A DNA stretch of 64,000 nucleotides from Bacteroidota bacterium (GCA_029555415.1 JAKPSI010000087.1:19321-83320), one strand, 5' to 3'; numbered from the stretch's first letter, positions 27,381 to 35,232 are shown. The notes: generated by a model not told the origin, from the sequence alone. A program made the numbers and translations.

Positions 27381-27417
27381 TATGAATTGATAATTGATAA
27401 TGGATAAATGATAATGA
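27381..27417. repeat. ATTATCC word array directly upstream of thrA
   Basis: On the minus sense strand it reads CATTATCATTTATCCATTATCAATTATCAATTC, ending two bases before the start codon. It is C-containing and G-free on the sense strand of the gene that starts here. Confidence 0.7.
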
Positions 27418-27435
27418 TGAAGAAGTCCTTCTTCA
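27418..27435 (-). promoter_or_regulatory. Hairpin 2 of the candidate thr attenuator
   Basis: A perfect 7-bp stem TGAAGAA / TTCTTCA closes a GGAC tetraloop (minus strand). It is followed by the T-rich array (CATTATCATTTATCC) and then the thrA start 40 bases on. It could act as a weak terminator, although the T run is interrupted. Confidence 0.4.
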
Positions 27436-27469
27436 AACAGCAAGCAGCCCAATGGTGATATGGTAATAT

Positions 27470-27488
27470 ACAACCCTTAACGGGTTGT
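27470..27488 (-). promoter_or_regulatory. Hairpin 1 overlapping the end of the candidate thr leader peptide
   Basis: On the minus strand ACAACCC (codons for Thr-Thr and part of Arg) pairs perfectly with GGGTTGT around GTTAA. The stop codon TAA of the leader ORF is in the loop. A ribosome stalled at the Thr codons would block this stem. Confidence 0.5.
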
Positions 27489-27569
27489 TGTGATCGTTGT
27501 GATAATAGTAGCGCCGGCTGTAAAGGACAGCTGGGAAGCGGCGTTGATATGAATACTATTAATGATCAC
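27477..27569 (-). CDS. thrL: Candidate threonine-operon leader peptide
   Basis: A 30-codon ORF on the minus strand, starting with GTG (27567-27569) and ending TAA (27477-27479), lies 98 bases before thrA. Its C-terminal part is ATIITTITTTR: nine of the last eleven residues are Thr or Ile. Thr and Ile codon runs are the hallmark of the E. coli thr leader peptide, which controls attenuation by charged tRNA levels. The run ends inside a hairpin. The start codon is uncertain, since the frame is open further upstream. A TATATTG box (plus 27586-27592) 17 bases upstream of the GTG could be the -7 element. The regulatory role is an inference from composition, position and hairpins. Confidence 0.5.
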   Translation of the reverse strand: MIINSIHINAASQLSFTAGATIITTITTTR

Positions 27570-27615
27570 GTTGTGAATTGGGAACGCAATATAATTAAAA
27601 ATCGCGGAAGATGAA

Positions 27616-28431
27616 TCAGGAGAGAACGGAATCCGCCGCTTTTTTTACGCTGCCGTGCAGCAGCAGCAGGGCTTTGGCCTTTTCGTAATCCTGCAGCTTG
27701 ACCCTTTCCATGAGCATGCGGGTGCCACGGTCGACCAACTTATCGTTCGTTAGTTGCATATTGACCATCTTATTGTCCTCTACCCTGCCCAGTTGTATCA
27801 TCACGGAAGTAGAGATCATATTCAGTACCAGTTTCTGCGCAGTACCGCTTTTCATGCGGGTGCTGCCGGTCACGAATTCAGGCCCCACCACCACTTCGAT
27901 CGGATGATCGGCCGCGGCACTGACGGGTGAATCCGGGTTGCAGGAGATACTGCCGGTAACGATACCGCGTTTGCGGCATTCTTCCAGTGCGCCGATCACA
28001 TAAGGTGTGGTGCCACTGGCAGCAATTCCGATCACGACATCTTTATTGGAAACATGAAATGCTTCAAGATCTTTCCAGCCCTGGAGTTTATCATCCTCCG
28101 CAAATTCAACCGCAGAGGTGATCGCTTTTTCTCCCCCCGCAATGATGCCGATCACGAGTCCATAAGGAACACCATAAGTGGGTGGGCATTCACTGGCATC
28201 CACGATACCAAGACGGCCCGAAGTACCGGCACCGATATAGAACAGGCGACCGCCCATCAGCATGGCATCGCTGACCGCTTCCGTGAGTTTTTCGATCTGC
28301 GGCAGTGCTTTTTCAACGGCCATCGGAACAGTTTGGTCTTCGGCGTTGATATTCCGCAGCAGTTCTCCCACACTCATCTGTTCAAGGTGGCGGTAATTGC
28401 TGGGTTGTTCGGTTATCTTTTTGAATGCCAT
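27616..28431 (-). CDS. murQ: N-acetylmuramic acid 6-phosphate etherase
   Basis: The 271-residue SIS-domain enzyme cleaves the lactyl ether of N-acetylmuramic acid 6-phosphate to give GlcNAc 6-phosphate and D-lactate, a step in recycling cell-wall sugars. Motifs: FYIGAGTSGRLGIVDASECPPTYG (substrate loop and catalytic Glu region), VIGIAASGTTPYVIGAL, and EFVTGSTRMKSGTAQKLVLNMIST. It is slightly shorter than the roughly 300-residue E. coli enzyme at the C-terminus. It begins 11 bases after the kinase gene, so the two form an operon. Confidence 0.96.
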   Translation of the reverse strand: MAFKKITEQPSNYRHLEQMSVGELLRNINAEDQTVPMAVEKALPQIEKLTEAVSDAMLMGGRLFYIGAGTSGRLGIVDASECPPTYGVPYGLVIGIIAGGEKAITSAVEFAEDDKLQGWKDLEAFHVSNKDVVIGIAASGTTPYVIGALEECRKRGIVTGSISCNPDSPVSAAADHPIEVVVGPEFVTGSTRMKSGTAQKLVLNMISTSVMIQLGRVEDNKMVNMQLTNDKLVDRGTRMLMERVKLQDYEKAKALLLLHGSVKKAADSVLS

Positions 28432-28442
28432 AATTTCTTTAG

Positions 28443-29285
28443 TTAGCTGTGGTAGGCTGCCAGTCCGCTCATCGGGTTCTTCAGTACCGTACCGAGCTCG
28501 AACTCATAACTGGCGCAAAGTTGCTGCAACACATCCTTAAAACCAAATGCAACACTTCCGGTGAAATGGATGGGCATTTTCCAGCTTTCACGGAATTTGC
28601 AGAGATGATGAAAGAAGAAATCATTCAGGCCATCCTCAATGATATTTTCCACCATATAATGACCTCTGTTTTCAGCCAGGAATTTTGTAAAGCCCGCCAG
28701 GTAACGGTTCGGGAAGGGTTTCTTGTATACATTTTCCAGGATCTCCTGGCGGTTGGTAGTATAAGTAAGGTCGAAACGGCCACGGAGTTCCCAATCGAAG
28801 GTTTCATACAGGTAGTACTGCAGTACTTTTTTACCCAGATACACCCCGCTTCCTTCATCACCCAGCACATAGCCCAGTCCGGGCCTGTTCTGCACGATCT
28901 TCTTCCCGTCATAATAACAGGCAAAGGATCCGGTTCCCAGGTTGCTGGCGATCCCTTTCTTGCGGCCGCATAATCCGCGCGCCGCTGCCATGAGGTCGTG
29001 TGTCACTTCTGTTTTTGCTTCAGGGAATACTTTGCGGATGGCCTTTTTGACCAGTTTCACATTATCTGCGGCTGCACAGCCGGTACCATAATAGTAGATC
29101 TCGCCGACCTGGATATTCTTCAGTTTGGAAGCCAGCTCTTTCCTGAGCAGCTCACTGATCTGGTCAGCACCCATGAAATAAGGGCTGATCCCCTGGGTGA
29201 ATATGGTTCTTTTCCGGCCATTATTGATGAGGCACCATTCGCCCTTTGTAGCGCCCACATCGGCGATCAGTTTTACAACAGACAT
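28443..29285 (-). CDS. murK: BadF/BadG-type amino-sugar kinase, probable N-acetylmuramic acid kinase
   Basis: The 280-residue ASKHA-fold kinase has phosphate-1 motif IADVGATKGEWCLI at the N-terminus, phosphate-2 region GIASNLGTGSFACYY and adenosine motif HFTGSVAFGFKDVL. LGDEGSGVYLGKK is typical of GlcNAc/MurNAc kinases. Its position 11 bases before murQ argues for MurNAc as substrate: in Tannerella forsythia a MurNAc kinase (MurK) acts with MurQ on environmental muramic acid. GlcNAc kinase activity is the main alternative. No MurNAc transporter gene is seen next to it. The start at 29285 is the first Met and fits the kinase fold. Confidence 0.85.
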   Translation of the reverse strand: MSVVKLIADVGATKGEWCLINNGRKRTIFTQGISPYFMGADQISELLRKELASKLKNIQVGEIYYYGTGCAAADNVKLVKKAIRKVFPEAKTEVTHDLMAAARGLCGRKKGIASNLGTGSFACYYDGKKIVQNRPGLGYVLGDEGSGVYLGKKVLQYYLYETFDWELRGRFDLTYTTNRQEILENVYKKPFPNRYLAGFTKFLAENRGHYMVENIIEDGLNDFFFHHLCKFRESWKMPIHFTGSVAFGFKDVLQQLCASYEFELGTVLKNPMSGLAAYHS

Positions 29286-29403
29286 ATTTTCTCCTTCCTG
29301 TTCTCCGTTCTAGGCCCAATTACACGCCATTTTACAGCTCTTCGCGCCTTTAAACTTTAAACTTTTCTCTATTTTGCATCAAATTACGCAATAAAGAAAC
29401 ACG

Positions 29404-30999
29404 ATGACGCATAAAAAACTGCAGATCTGGTTCCCCCTCCTCTTTTCCATCGTACTGATAGCGGGTATGTTCCTCGGTTACAGCATGCATAACCCCGGAG
29501 GAAAGGCCGGTGATTTCTTCTCTGAATCAAAGGGTGGCCCCCTGCAGGAAGCATTGTATTTCATTCAGACCCGTTATGTTGATACGGTGCATATCGATTC
29601 ATTACAGGGCCGCGCGATCCAGCAGATGATGAGCGATCTGGATCCTCACTCCGTTTACTTCCCTCCCGTTGAACTGAAAGAAGTGAATGAAGAACTGGCC
29701 GGAAATTTCCAGGGCATTGGTGTGGAGTTCAATGTTTTCAATGATACCGTGAATGTGGTCTATGTCATTGCAGGTGGCCCCAGCGAAACCGCCGGTGTTC
29801 AGATCGGCGACCGCATCATCCGTGTGAATGCACACAGTCTGACCGGTAAGAACTATCCTACCGATTCCATCAAGAAATATATCCGCGGAGAATCCGGATC
29901 CAAAGCCACGCTGGATATCGTACGCAATAACAAAGCACTCTCGATAGCGGTCACCCGTGGTACCATCCCCGTCCCTTCACTTGACGCTTCGTACATGATC
30001 GATAAAACGACCGGTTATATCAAGCTCAATAAATTCACGCAGTCCACGTACGAAGAATTCATGCAGGCCCTGGAAGGATTACAGAAACAGGGATTAAAGC
30101 ACCTGGTGCTCGACCTGCGCGGGAATGGTGGTGGCTTCATGAATGAAGCAACGGATATCGCGGATGAATTCCTTTCGGGTGATAAACTCATCGTGTATAC
30201 CGAAGGCGTCAACAACCCCAAACGTGAATACCGCTGTAAAAGACAGGGTCTTTTTGAAACCGGTAAACTGGAAGTGCTGGTGGATGAACTGACCGCAAGT
30301 GCCAGTGAAGTACTGGCGGGTGCTTTGCAGGACTGGGACCGCGCGACCATCGTGGGCCGCCGTACTTTTGGTAAAGGACTGGTGCAGGAACAATACCCCC
30401 TGAGTGATGGCTCCGCGATACGGCTCACCATCGCCCGTTACTATACACCGTTGGGCAGAAGCATTCAGCGCCCGTATGATAAAGGCAAGAAAGTGTACAT
30501 GGACGAATTGTGGGACCGTTACTCCAATGGTGAACTGATGTATGCCGACTCCAATAAGATCGCGAATGGCAAATCATTCAAAACGCCCGGTGGACGCACC
30601 GTGTATGGCGGTGGCGGCATCATGCCGGATGTGTTCGTAGCACTGGACACGACAAGCTATCAGCGCAGCATCACCCGTTTACTGGTGAATGGTGATCTGA
30701 ATTCATTCTCCTATAATTACTACCTGCAGCATCGTCAGCTGGTGGATCCTTATGGCAATGCCGCTGATTTCATCAAAGGATTCAATGGTAATGCAGCCGG
30801 TATGTGGAATGATTTCGTGGCGTATGCCGCTAAGGATTCTGTGAACCTCACTGGAATAAAACCTTCAGACAAAACATCGTTGCAGCAACGGCTCTTGGCC
30901 TTACTGGCGCGCTTCAAATGGCGCTCCAGCGGATATTTCCAGGTGCTCAATGCTGATGATACCGTTATCAATAAGGCGATCCTGTCTCCCGTCAAGTAA
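29404..30999 (+). CDS. S41 family C-terminal processing peptidase with PDZ domain
   Basis: The 531-residue protein has an N-terminal membrane/signal helix (LQIWFPLLFSIVLIAGMFLGYSM) that may anchor it in the inner membrane facing the periplasm. A PDZ domain lies around residues 95-185 (GIGVEFNVFND, GGPSETAGVQIGDRIIRVN). The peptidase S41 core contains GYIKLNKFT, LVLDLRGNGGGF and the catalytic dyad Ser299 (LTASASEV) and Lys324 (TFGKGLVQ), 25 residues apart as in E. coli Tsp. CtpA/Prc-type enzymes trim C-termini of secreted or tail-tagged proteins. A TATTTTG near-match to the -7 box lies about 30 bases upstream. The next gene begins 16 bases downstream. Confidence 0.93.
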   Translation: MTHKKLQIWFPLLFSIVLIAGMFLGYSMHNPGGKAGDFFSESKGGPLQEALYFIQTRYVDTVHIDSLQGRAIQQMMSDLDPHSVYFPPVELKEVNEELAGNFQGIGVEFNVFNDTVNVVYVIAGGPSETAGVQIGDRIIRVNAHSLTGKNYPTDSIKKYIRGESGSKATLDIVRNNKALSIAVTRGTIPVPSLDASYMIDKTTGYIKLNKFTQSTYEEFMQALEGLQKQGLKHLVLDLRGNGGGFMNEATDIADEFLSGDKLIVYTEGVNNPKREYRCKRQGLFETGKLEVLVDELTASASEVLAGALQDWDRATIVGRRTFGKGLVQEQYPLSDGSAIRLTIARYYTPLGRSIQRPYDKGKKVYMDELWDRYSNGELMYADSNKIANGKSFKTPGGRTVYGGGGIMPDVFVALDTTSYQRSITRLLVNGDLNSFSYNYYLQHRQLVDPYGNAADFIKGFNGNAAGMWNDFVAYAAKDSVNLTGIKPSDKTSLQQRLLALLARFKWRSSGYFQVLNADDTVINKAILSPVK

Positions 31000-31014
31000 T
31001 TAAACCCTCCACAT

Positions 31015-31653
31015 ATGAAAATTTCAACGCTGTTGTTCTCCGTATTCTTCTGTCTGCAAGTTGCCGGTCAAGCCTCTGAGTTCAGACTCATTCCGGGCGT
31101 ATCCGCCGGTCCGGTGAAATTAGGCATGAACGAAGCGCAGGTCCATAAAGTGCTGAAAGGAAAATTCACGGTCAAGAACTACAGCCAGGAACTCAGCGAT
31201 TTTGTGAGCGGCAGCAGTAATTATCATCTCGACAGCATTCCTCAATTCGTCATCGGCTTCGACAAATCGCTCACAGCGCAGGATGACGCGCTGGAGAACA
31301 GCCCTGTCTTCAATATGTATTTCATGAAGGATAAACTGGTCTATATCGGCATCACCTCCTACAGCATTTCAGATGAAATGAAAAAAAGTGTGATCATGAA
31401 GGATTCGATCCGTTTCGGAATGTTCTTTGAGGATTGCCATCCGCAGATCGGCGATGATTTCATGCCCGTTACCTATGGCACTTATTCAGGCGACCATGTT
31501 TATTATAAAGATGGATTTGAAATGACCTATGATGAGGATATACTCACTTTCATAGCGATTTTCAGTAAAGACCTGAACTATCCCAAAAAACTCGCGCTCA
31601 ACAGCCGTCGTTTAAAAGCCGACCAGATCAAAGCGGAAAAGTCCAAAGATTAA
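31015..31653 (+). CDS. Secreted protein of unknown function, 212 aa
   Basis: I do not recognise this protein. It has a signal peptide (ISTLLFSVFFCLQVAGQ) and a soluble mature part starting EFRLIPGVSAGPVKLGMNEAQVHKVL. That opening resembles the short 'G-x-x-x-G-M-s-x-x-x-V' segment of small periplasmic lipoprotein-like folds in which a strand is followed by a helix. The C-terminus is Lys-rich (RRLKADQIKAEKSKD). It follows the S41 peptidase by 15 bases and is probably co-transcribed, which makes it a candidate partner or substrate of that protease; this is only inferred from position. Confidence 0.75.
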   Translation: MKISTLLFSVFFCLQVAGQASEFRLIPGVSAGPVKLGMNEAQVHKVLKGKFTVKNYSQELSDFVSGSSNYHLDSIPQFVIGFDKSLTAQDDALENSPVFNMYFMKDKLVYIGITSYSISDEMKKSVIMKDSIRFGMFFEDCHPQIGDDFMPVTYGTYSGDHVYYKDGFEMTYDEDILTFIAIFSKDLNYPKKLALNSRRLKADQIKAEKSKD

Positions 31654-31683
31654 AAAAGGGCCTGCAGCTAAGCTGCAAACCCT
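31652..31683 (-). terminator. Possible terminator of the DUF6249-like gene
   Basis: On the minus strand, an imperfect stem (GGG-TTTGCAG-loop-CTGCAGG-CCC pattern, 31658-31682) is followed by TTTTTT. It overlaps the stop codon of the convergent plus-strand gene and lies about 150 bases beyond the minus-strand gene, past a word array. Confidence 0.45.
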
Positions 31684-31769
31684 GGTATGTACCGGCCTGA
31701 AGGCTGGTCACTTTGTTATTATTGTCAGTAAGATAAGTTCCGGTCCAAAATGGCTTGGGTACAGTCTAG

Positions 31770-31830
31770 TATCATCTATCACCTTTCCCCTATTACCTAT
31801 CACCTATTACCTATTACCTATCACCTATTC
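31770..31830. repeat. TTACCTA/TCACCTA word array after a minus-strand gene
   Basis: The plus strand reads CTATCACCTTTCCCCTATTACC and then CTATCACCTATTACC repeated, ending four bases from the stop of the minus-strand gene at 31835. On that gene's sense strand it is G-rich (GGTGATAGGTAATAGG). It uses nearly the same word as the array at 15598-15658. Confidence 0.8.
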
Positions 31831-31834
31831 CAGA

Positions 31835-32215
31835 TCACTGCTTATCCCTGTTCGCATCCCACCATTTCTTCTCGATCAGGTAAGAACCGAAGAGGCCAAG
31901 GCCGCCGCCGATCGCGATCAGTGAGAAATAGATCGGAGGATTATGACCATGATCCCTCCAGCCTTCGATCGTGCGTGTATACAGAACGAAGTTATCAAGG
32001 ATATAAGCCAGGAAAAGTCCAACTCCGGATCCGATGAGCAGCAACGCCCATTTCAGGTTCTTGTAAGGAGCAGGCCTGTTGGCGAATTCCTTGGGGTTCA
32101 TGCCCTTTTCGATCATGGCCAGATTCTGGCGGGTTTTAAGATATACGATACCAAAGACCATGGCAAATCCACCAACGAACATGATGATCGGGATTAATAC
32201 TTCTGCGCCGTTCAT
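31835..32215 (-). CDS. Small inner-membrane protein, DUF6249-like
   Basis: The 126-residue protein has three hydrophobic helices (IPIIMFVGGFAMVFGIVYL; WALLLIGSGVGLFLAYIL; IYFSLIAIGGGLGLFGSYLI). A short cytoplasmic loop carries RQNLAMIEKGMNP, a pattern common to the DUF6249 family often found beside ECF sigma factors in Bacteroidota. It is divergent from the ECF sigma gene at 32463. The 247-base spacer between them has no other gene that I can see. Function is unknown; a role in the sigma factor's membrane signalling is possible but rests only on position. Confidence 0.8.
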   Translation of the reverse strand: MNGAEVLIPIIMFVGGFAMVFGIVYLKTRQNLAMIEKGMNPKEFANRPAPYKNLKWALLLIGSGVGLFLAYILDNFVLYTRTIEGWRDHGHNPPIYFSLIAIGGGLGLFGSYLIEKKWWDANRDKQ

Positions 32216-32462
32216 AAAATGTGTTTTTAAAGTTTAAAGTTGCTCCGTCATTCTCTCTGACTACGGATCCGGTTTCCGGGTTACAGGTTTTTAGAGAAAT
32301 ATACAGGATCGGTTTACAAGATATCAGACTACAAGAGCTGTCCTCAGGTTACAGCCCCTCTCCGTAGCATATATATAGGTATGCCTGTTCCGGAAAGTCC
32401 GGAAATAAATATTCGTAATTTTAGTGTAACCCAATGCTTTAAGTTGTAGTCTTACTCCTTGT

Positions 32463-33044
32463 ATGTATGCCGGACTGAATGATAATGAGGTCATTACCCA
32501 GGTACTGGGAGGTGATCATCAGGCCTTTGCGGGACTGGTGAACAAATACCAGAACTATGTCTTCACCCTGGCATTACGCATGCTGAAGAACCGGGAAGAC
32601 GCGGAAGAGATCGCCCAGGATGTGTTCGTAAAGGCATATAAAGCCCTGGCGGATTTCAGGGGGGAATCAAGGTTCAGCACCTGGCTGTACACCATCGTGA
32701 ACACCACCTGCCTGACCTTTTTAAGGAAGAAAAGGCCTGAGATCCATACGCTGGACAATGAGCAGGTGTTTGAAAGGGCCAGTAACATCGACGCAGGGAT
32801 GAGAGCCGATCAGGTGGAACAGAAATCGAGACAGTCGATGGTCAATCAGGCCATTGCCCTGCTGGCTCCGGATGATGCCGAGGTGATCACCTTGTTTTAT
32901 AAGGCCGAACAGAGCCTGGATGAGATCGCCCGTATCCTGCGCGTGGAACCGAATACCGCCAAAGTGCGGTTGCACAGGGCAAGGGCAAGGCTGAAAGAAA
33001 AAATGGAAACTCATTTTGCCGCCGAGGTAAAGGACCTATATTGA
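32463..33044 (+). CDS. RNA polymerase sigma factor, ECF subfamily
   Basis: The 193-residue protein has region 2 (FAGLVNKYQNYVFTLALRMLKNREDAEEIAQDVFVKAYKAL...FSTWLYTIVNTTCLTFLRKKR), which melts and reads the -10 region. Region 4 is the helix-turn-helix (DEIARILRVEPNTAKVRLHRARARLKEKM). There is no region 3 or 1.1, as expected for ECF (group IV) sigma factors. The probable membrane-bound anti-sigma factor begins 16 bases downstream. An AT-rich TAATTTTA box lies about 50 bases upstream (near 32415). Start at ATG 32463. Confidence 0.95.
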   Translation: MYAGLNDNEVITQVLGGDHQAFAGLVNKYQNYVFTLALRMLKNREDAEEIAQDVFVKAYKALADFRGESRFSTWLYTIVNTTCLTFLRKKRPEIHTLDNEQVFERASNIDAGMRADQVEQKSRQSMVNQAIALLAPDDAEVITLFYKAEQSLDEIARILRVEPNTAKVRLHRARARLKEKMETHFAAEVKDLY

Positions 33045-33060
33045 TTTAAACCGATCGTAT

Positions 33061-33576
33061 ATGGAAACACAACACAATATGGATGACCGTTTATGGGATT
33101 ACCTGGATGGTCGTGGCAATGCCGCTGAACGCAGCAGTATTGAAGAACTGATCGCACAGAACAGTGCCTGGAAAGAGAAATACCGGGAACTGCTGGATGT
33201 CCATGCACTGATGCAGGGCAGTGAACTTGATATGCCTTCGATGCGCTTTTCAAAGAATGTAATGGAAGAGATCGCGAAACTGCATATCGCGCCCGCCACC
33301 CGCACTTATATCAATAATAAGATCATCTGGGGGCTTACCCTTTTCTTCGTGACCGTGCTCATCGGATTCCTGATCTACGGCTTCGGACAGGTCAACTGGT
33401 CCGGCGGCTCCAGCGGACCGATCACACAAGAACTGAACAAACTGAACACCGGTAAACTCGATTTCAGCAAATTCTTCAACAACTCATGGGTCAATGGTTT
33501 CATGATGATGAACATGGTATTGGGACTGTTCCTGCTGGATCAGTATCTGACACGGAAGAAGAAAGCATTCAACTGA
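33061..33576 (+). CDS. Probable anti-sigma factor with two membrane helices
   Basis: The 171-residue protein has a cytoplasmic N-terminus of about 80 residues. It resembles the start of zinc-less anti-sigma domains (DRLWDYLDGRGNAAERSSIEELIAQNSAWKEKYRELLDVHALMQ), where the early helix with a W-x-Y/L-L-D-G motif binds the sigma factor. Two hydrophobic helices follow (IIWGLTLFFVTVLIGFLIYGFG and WVNGFMMMNMVLGLFLLDQYL). No HxxxCxxC zinc motif is present. The position 16 bases after the ECF gene supports the assignment. The signal it senses is unknown. Confidence 0.8.
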   Translation: METQHNMDDRLWDYLDGRGNAAERSSIEELIAQNSAWKEKYRELLDVHALMQGSELDMPSMRFSKNVMEEIAKLHIAPATRTYINNKIIWGLTLFFVTVLIGFLIYGFGQVNWSGGSSGPITQELNKLNTGKLDFSKFFNNSWVNGFMMMNMVLGLFLLDQYLTRKKKAFN

Positions 33577-33604
33577 TAATGGAGAATGGAGAGATGATAA
33601 TGAT
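33573..33604. repeat. GATAATGGAGAATGG word array at the anti-sigma stop codon
   Basis: Starting at the stop codon (TGA, 33574-33576), the plus strand reads TGATAATGGAGAATGGAGAG and continues ATGATAATGA. It is G-rich and C-free on the sense strand. It is complementary to parts of the C-rich array at 33767-33838 on the far side of the terminator. Confidence 0.7.
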
Positions 33605-33654
33605 CGTGATTTGAGCCAGTCGTCCATAAATTCAAGCCAACCTGCAACTTATCA

Positions 33655-33688
33655 ACCCCGGAACTATTAATTCCGGGGTCTTATTTTA
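33655..33688 (+). terminator. Intrinsic terminator of the ECF sigma operon
   Basis: A perfect 9-bp stem ACCCCGGAA (33655-33663) / TTCCGGGGT (33671-33679) with loop CTATTAA is followed by CTTATTTTAT. Confidence 0.8.
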
Positions 33689-33766
33689 TCGCGCTAATCG
33701 ATCTGCAGGAAAAATGTTCAATTGTTCTTCGAAGCGTGTTTTTTCAAGGCAATTTCAGAGGCCCCC

Positions 33767-33838
33767 TCATTATCCATTCTCCATTCTCCATTATCCATTC
33801 TCCACTTTCCATTATCCATTATCAACTATCAACTAATC
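33767..33838. repeat. TTATCCA/TTCTCCA word array upstream of the cystathionine beta-synthase gene
   Basis: About ten copies of CATTATC/CATTCTC words lie on the plus strand, C-rich and G-free in the sense of the downstream gene. They end four bases before its -7 box, so the array should not be part of that gene's own transcript. It opens a spurious N-terminal extension in frame with the gene. Confidence 0.8.
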
Positions 33839-33841
33839 ATT

Positions 33842-33849
33842 TACCTTTG
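33842..33849 (+). promoter_or_regulatory. -7 box (TACCTTTG) of the cystathionine beta-synthase gene
   Basis: The octamer fits TAnnTTTG exactly and lies 21 bases before the ATG at 33871. It excludes the upstream start at 33736. No TTG -33 element is visible because the word array occupies that position. Confidence 0.55.
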
Positions 33850-33870
33850 CCCTCAAACGATAACCTGTCC

Positions 33871-35232
33871 ATGGATATTAAGAACAACATCCTCGAAACG
33901 ATCGGCAACACGCCGCTCATCCGTCTCAATAAACTGACAAAGGACCTCCCCTGCACCGTACTGGCCAAAGTGGATTATTTCAATCCCGGCAACTCCATCA
34001 AGGACCGCATGGCCGTGAAAATGATCGAAGTGGCGGAACAGGAAGGGAAACTGAAACCCGGTGGTACCATCATCGAATGCACATCCGGAAATACCGGTAT
34101 GGGTCTGGCACTGGCCGCCGTGGTGAAAGGATATCATTGCATCTTCACCACTACGGATAAGCAGAGTAAGGAAAAGATGGACATCCTGAAAGCCGTAGGT
34201 GCGGAAGTGATCGTGTGCCCGACCAATGTGGAACCGGAAGATCCGCGCAGTTATTATTCCGTAGCACGCCGCCTGGCCCGTGAGATCCCCAATTCTTTCC
34301 ATTGTAATCAGTATGATAATCTGGCCAACCGACTGGCCCATTATGAAACAACGGGACCTGAACTATGGCGCCAGACCGATGGGAAGATCACACACCTGGT
34401 TTGCACAGCAGGTACCGGTGGTACCGTAACGGGAACAGCACAGTACCTTAAAAAGATGAATCCGGATATCCAGATCTGGGCGATCGATGTCAAGGGTAGT
34501 CTGCTTACTAAATATTTCCGCACCGGCGAGATCGACATGAAGGAAGTGCATCCTTATTTCAGTGAAGGATTCGGGGAAGACTTTGTACCGGAGAACTATG
34601 ATATGAGTGTGATCGACTATTTCGAACAGGTGACGGATAAGGATGGCGCGGTGATGGCCAGGCGACTGGCCCGCGAAGAGGGATTGTTCTGCGGTTACAG
34701 CGCGGGCAGTTGTATCCAGGGACTCATGCAGCTGAAGGATAAACTGAAAAAGGACGACCTGGTGGTCTGCATCCTGCACGACCATGGCAGCCGCTACGTT
34801 GGCAAGATCTATAATGACCAGTGGATGATCGAAAGAGGATTCCTGGACGTGAAAACATTCAGTGATATCATCAGCTCCCGTGGCGCTTCCAAGAAACTGA
34901 TCACGGTGGATGCAGGACAACTTGTATATGAAGCGGTCGATCTCATGAAGAAATATGATATTGAGCATATCCCCGTTACAAAGAACAATGAACTGATCGG
35001 CGCCATCAGTGAAAGCGGTCTGTTCCAGAAGATATTCGACAACCCGGAGATCAAGAACTCCAAAGTGGGTGATGTCGTGGAGCCTTTGTTCCCGTTCGTT
35101 GAGTTTGATACGCCGGTAGAGAAACTTTCACACCTCATTAATAAGGAGAACGGGGCGGTTCTGGCCAAGGATGAGCTGGGCAGTTATCACATCGTCACCA
35201 AATATGACGTGATCCAGGCCTTCGGAAAATAG
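33871..35232 (+). CDS. Cystathionine beta-synthase with C-terminal CBS domain pair
   Basis: Start at ATG 33871 (MDIKNNILETIGNTPL), 453 residues, chosen over an ORF start at 33736 because the extra 45 residues are encoded by the word array and lie upstream of the promoter. The fold-II PLP domain (about 1-320) has the PLP lysine Lys44 (FNPGNSIKDRM), the sulfur-substrate loop TSGNTGMGLALAA and phosphate-binding GTGGTVTG. Two CBS motifs follow (ISSRGASKKLITVDAGQLVYEAVDLMKKYDIEHIPVTKNNELIGAISE; KVGDVVEP...LAKDELGSYHIVTKYDVI), as in regulated cystathionine beta-synthases. It joins serine (or O-acetylserine) with homocysteine or another thiol. No cystathionine lyase gene lies beside it, so O-acetylserine sulfhydrylase activity is possible. 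Confidence 0.92.
   Translation: MDIKNNILETIGNTPLIRLNKLTKDLPCTVLAKVDYFNPGNSIKDRMAVKMIEVAEQEGKLKPGGTIIECTSGNTGMGLALAAVVKGYHCIFTTTDKQSKEKMDILKAVGAEVIVCPTNVEPEDPRSYYSVARRLAREIPNSFHCNQYDNLANRLAHYETTGPELWRQTDGKITHLVCTAGTGGTVTGTAQYLKKMNPDIQIWAIDVKGSLLTKYFRTGEIDMKEVHPYFSEGFGEDFVPENYDMSVIDYFEQVTDKDGAVMARRLAREEGLFCGYSAGSCIQGLMQLKDKLKKDDLVVCILHDHGSRYVGKIYNDQWMIERGFLDVKTFSDIISSRGASKKLITVDAGQLVYEAVDLMKKYDIEHIPVTKNNELIGAISESGLFQKIFDNPEIKNSKVGDVVEPLFPFVEFDTPVEKLSHLINKENGAVLAKDELGSYHIVTKYDVIQAFGK

Noticed and set aside
31684..31730. Second small hairpin (ACCGGCCTGAAGGCTGGT) after the terminator
   Set aside because: It is short, has no T run on either strand and no relation to a gene that I could support.
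33736..33870. N-terminal extension of the cystathionine beta-synthase
   Set aside because: The extra 45 residues are encoded by the word array and lie upstream of a TAnnTTTG box; the homologous part starts at 33871.
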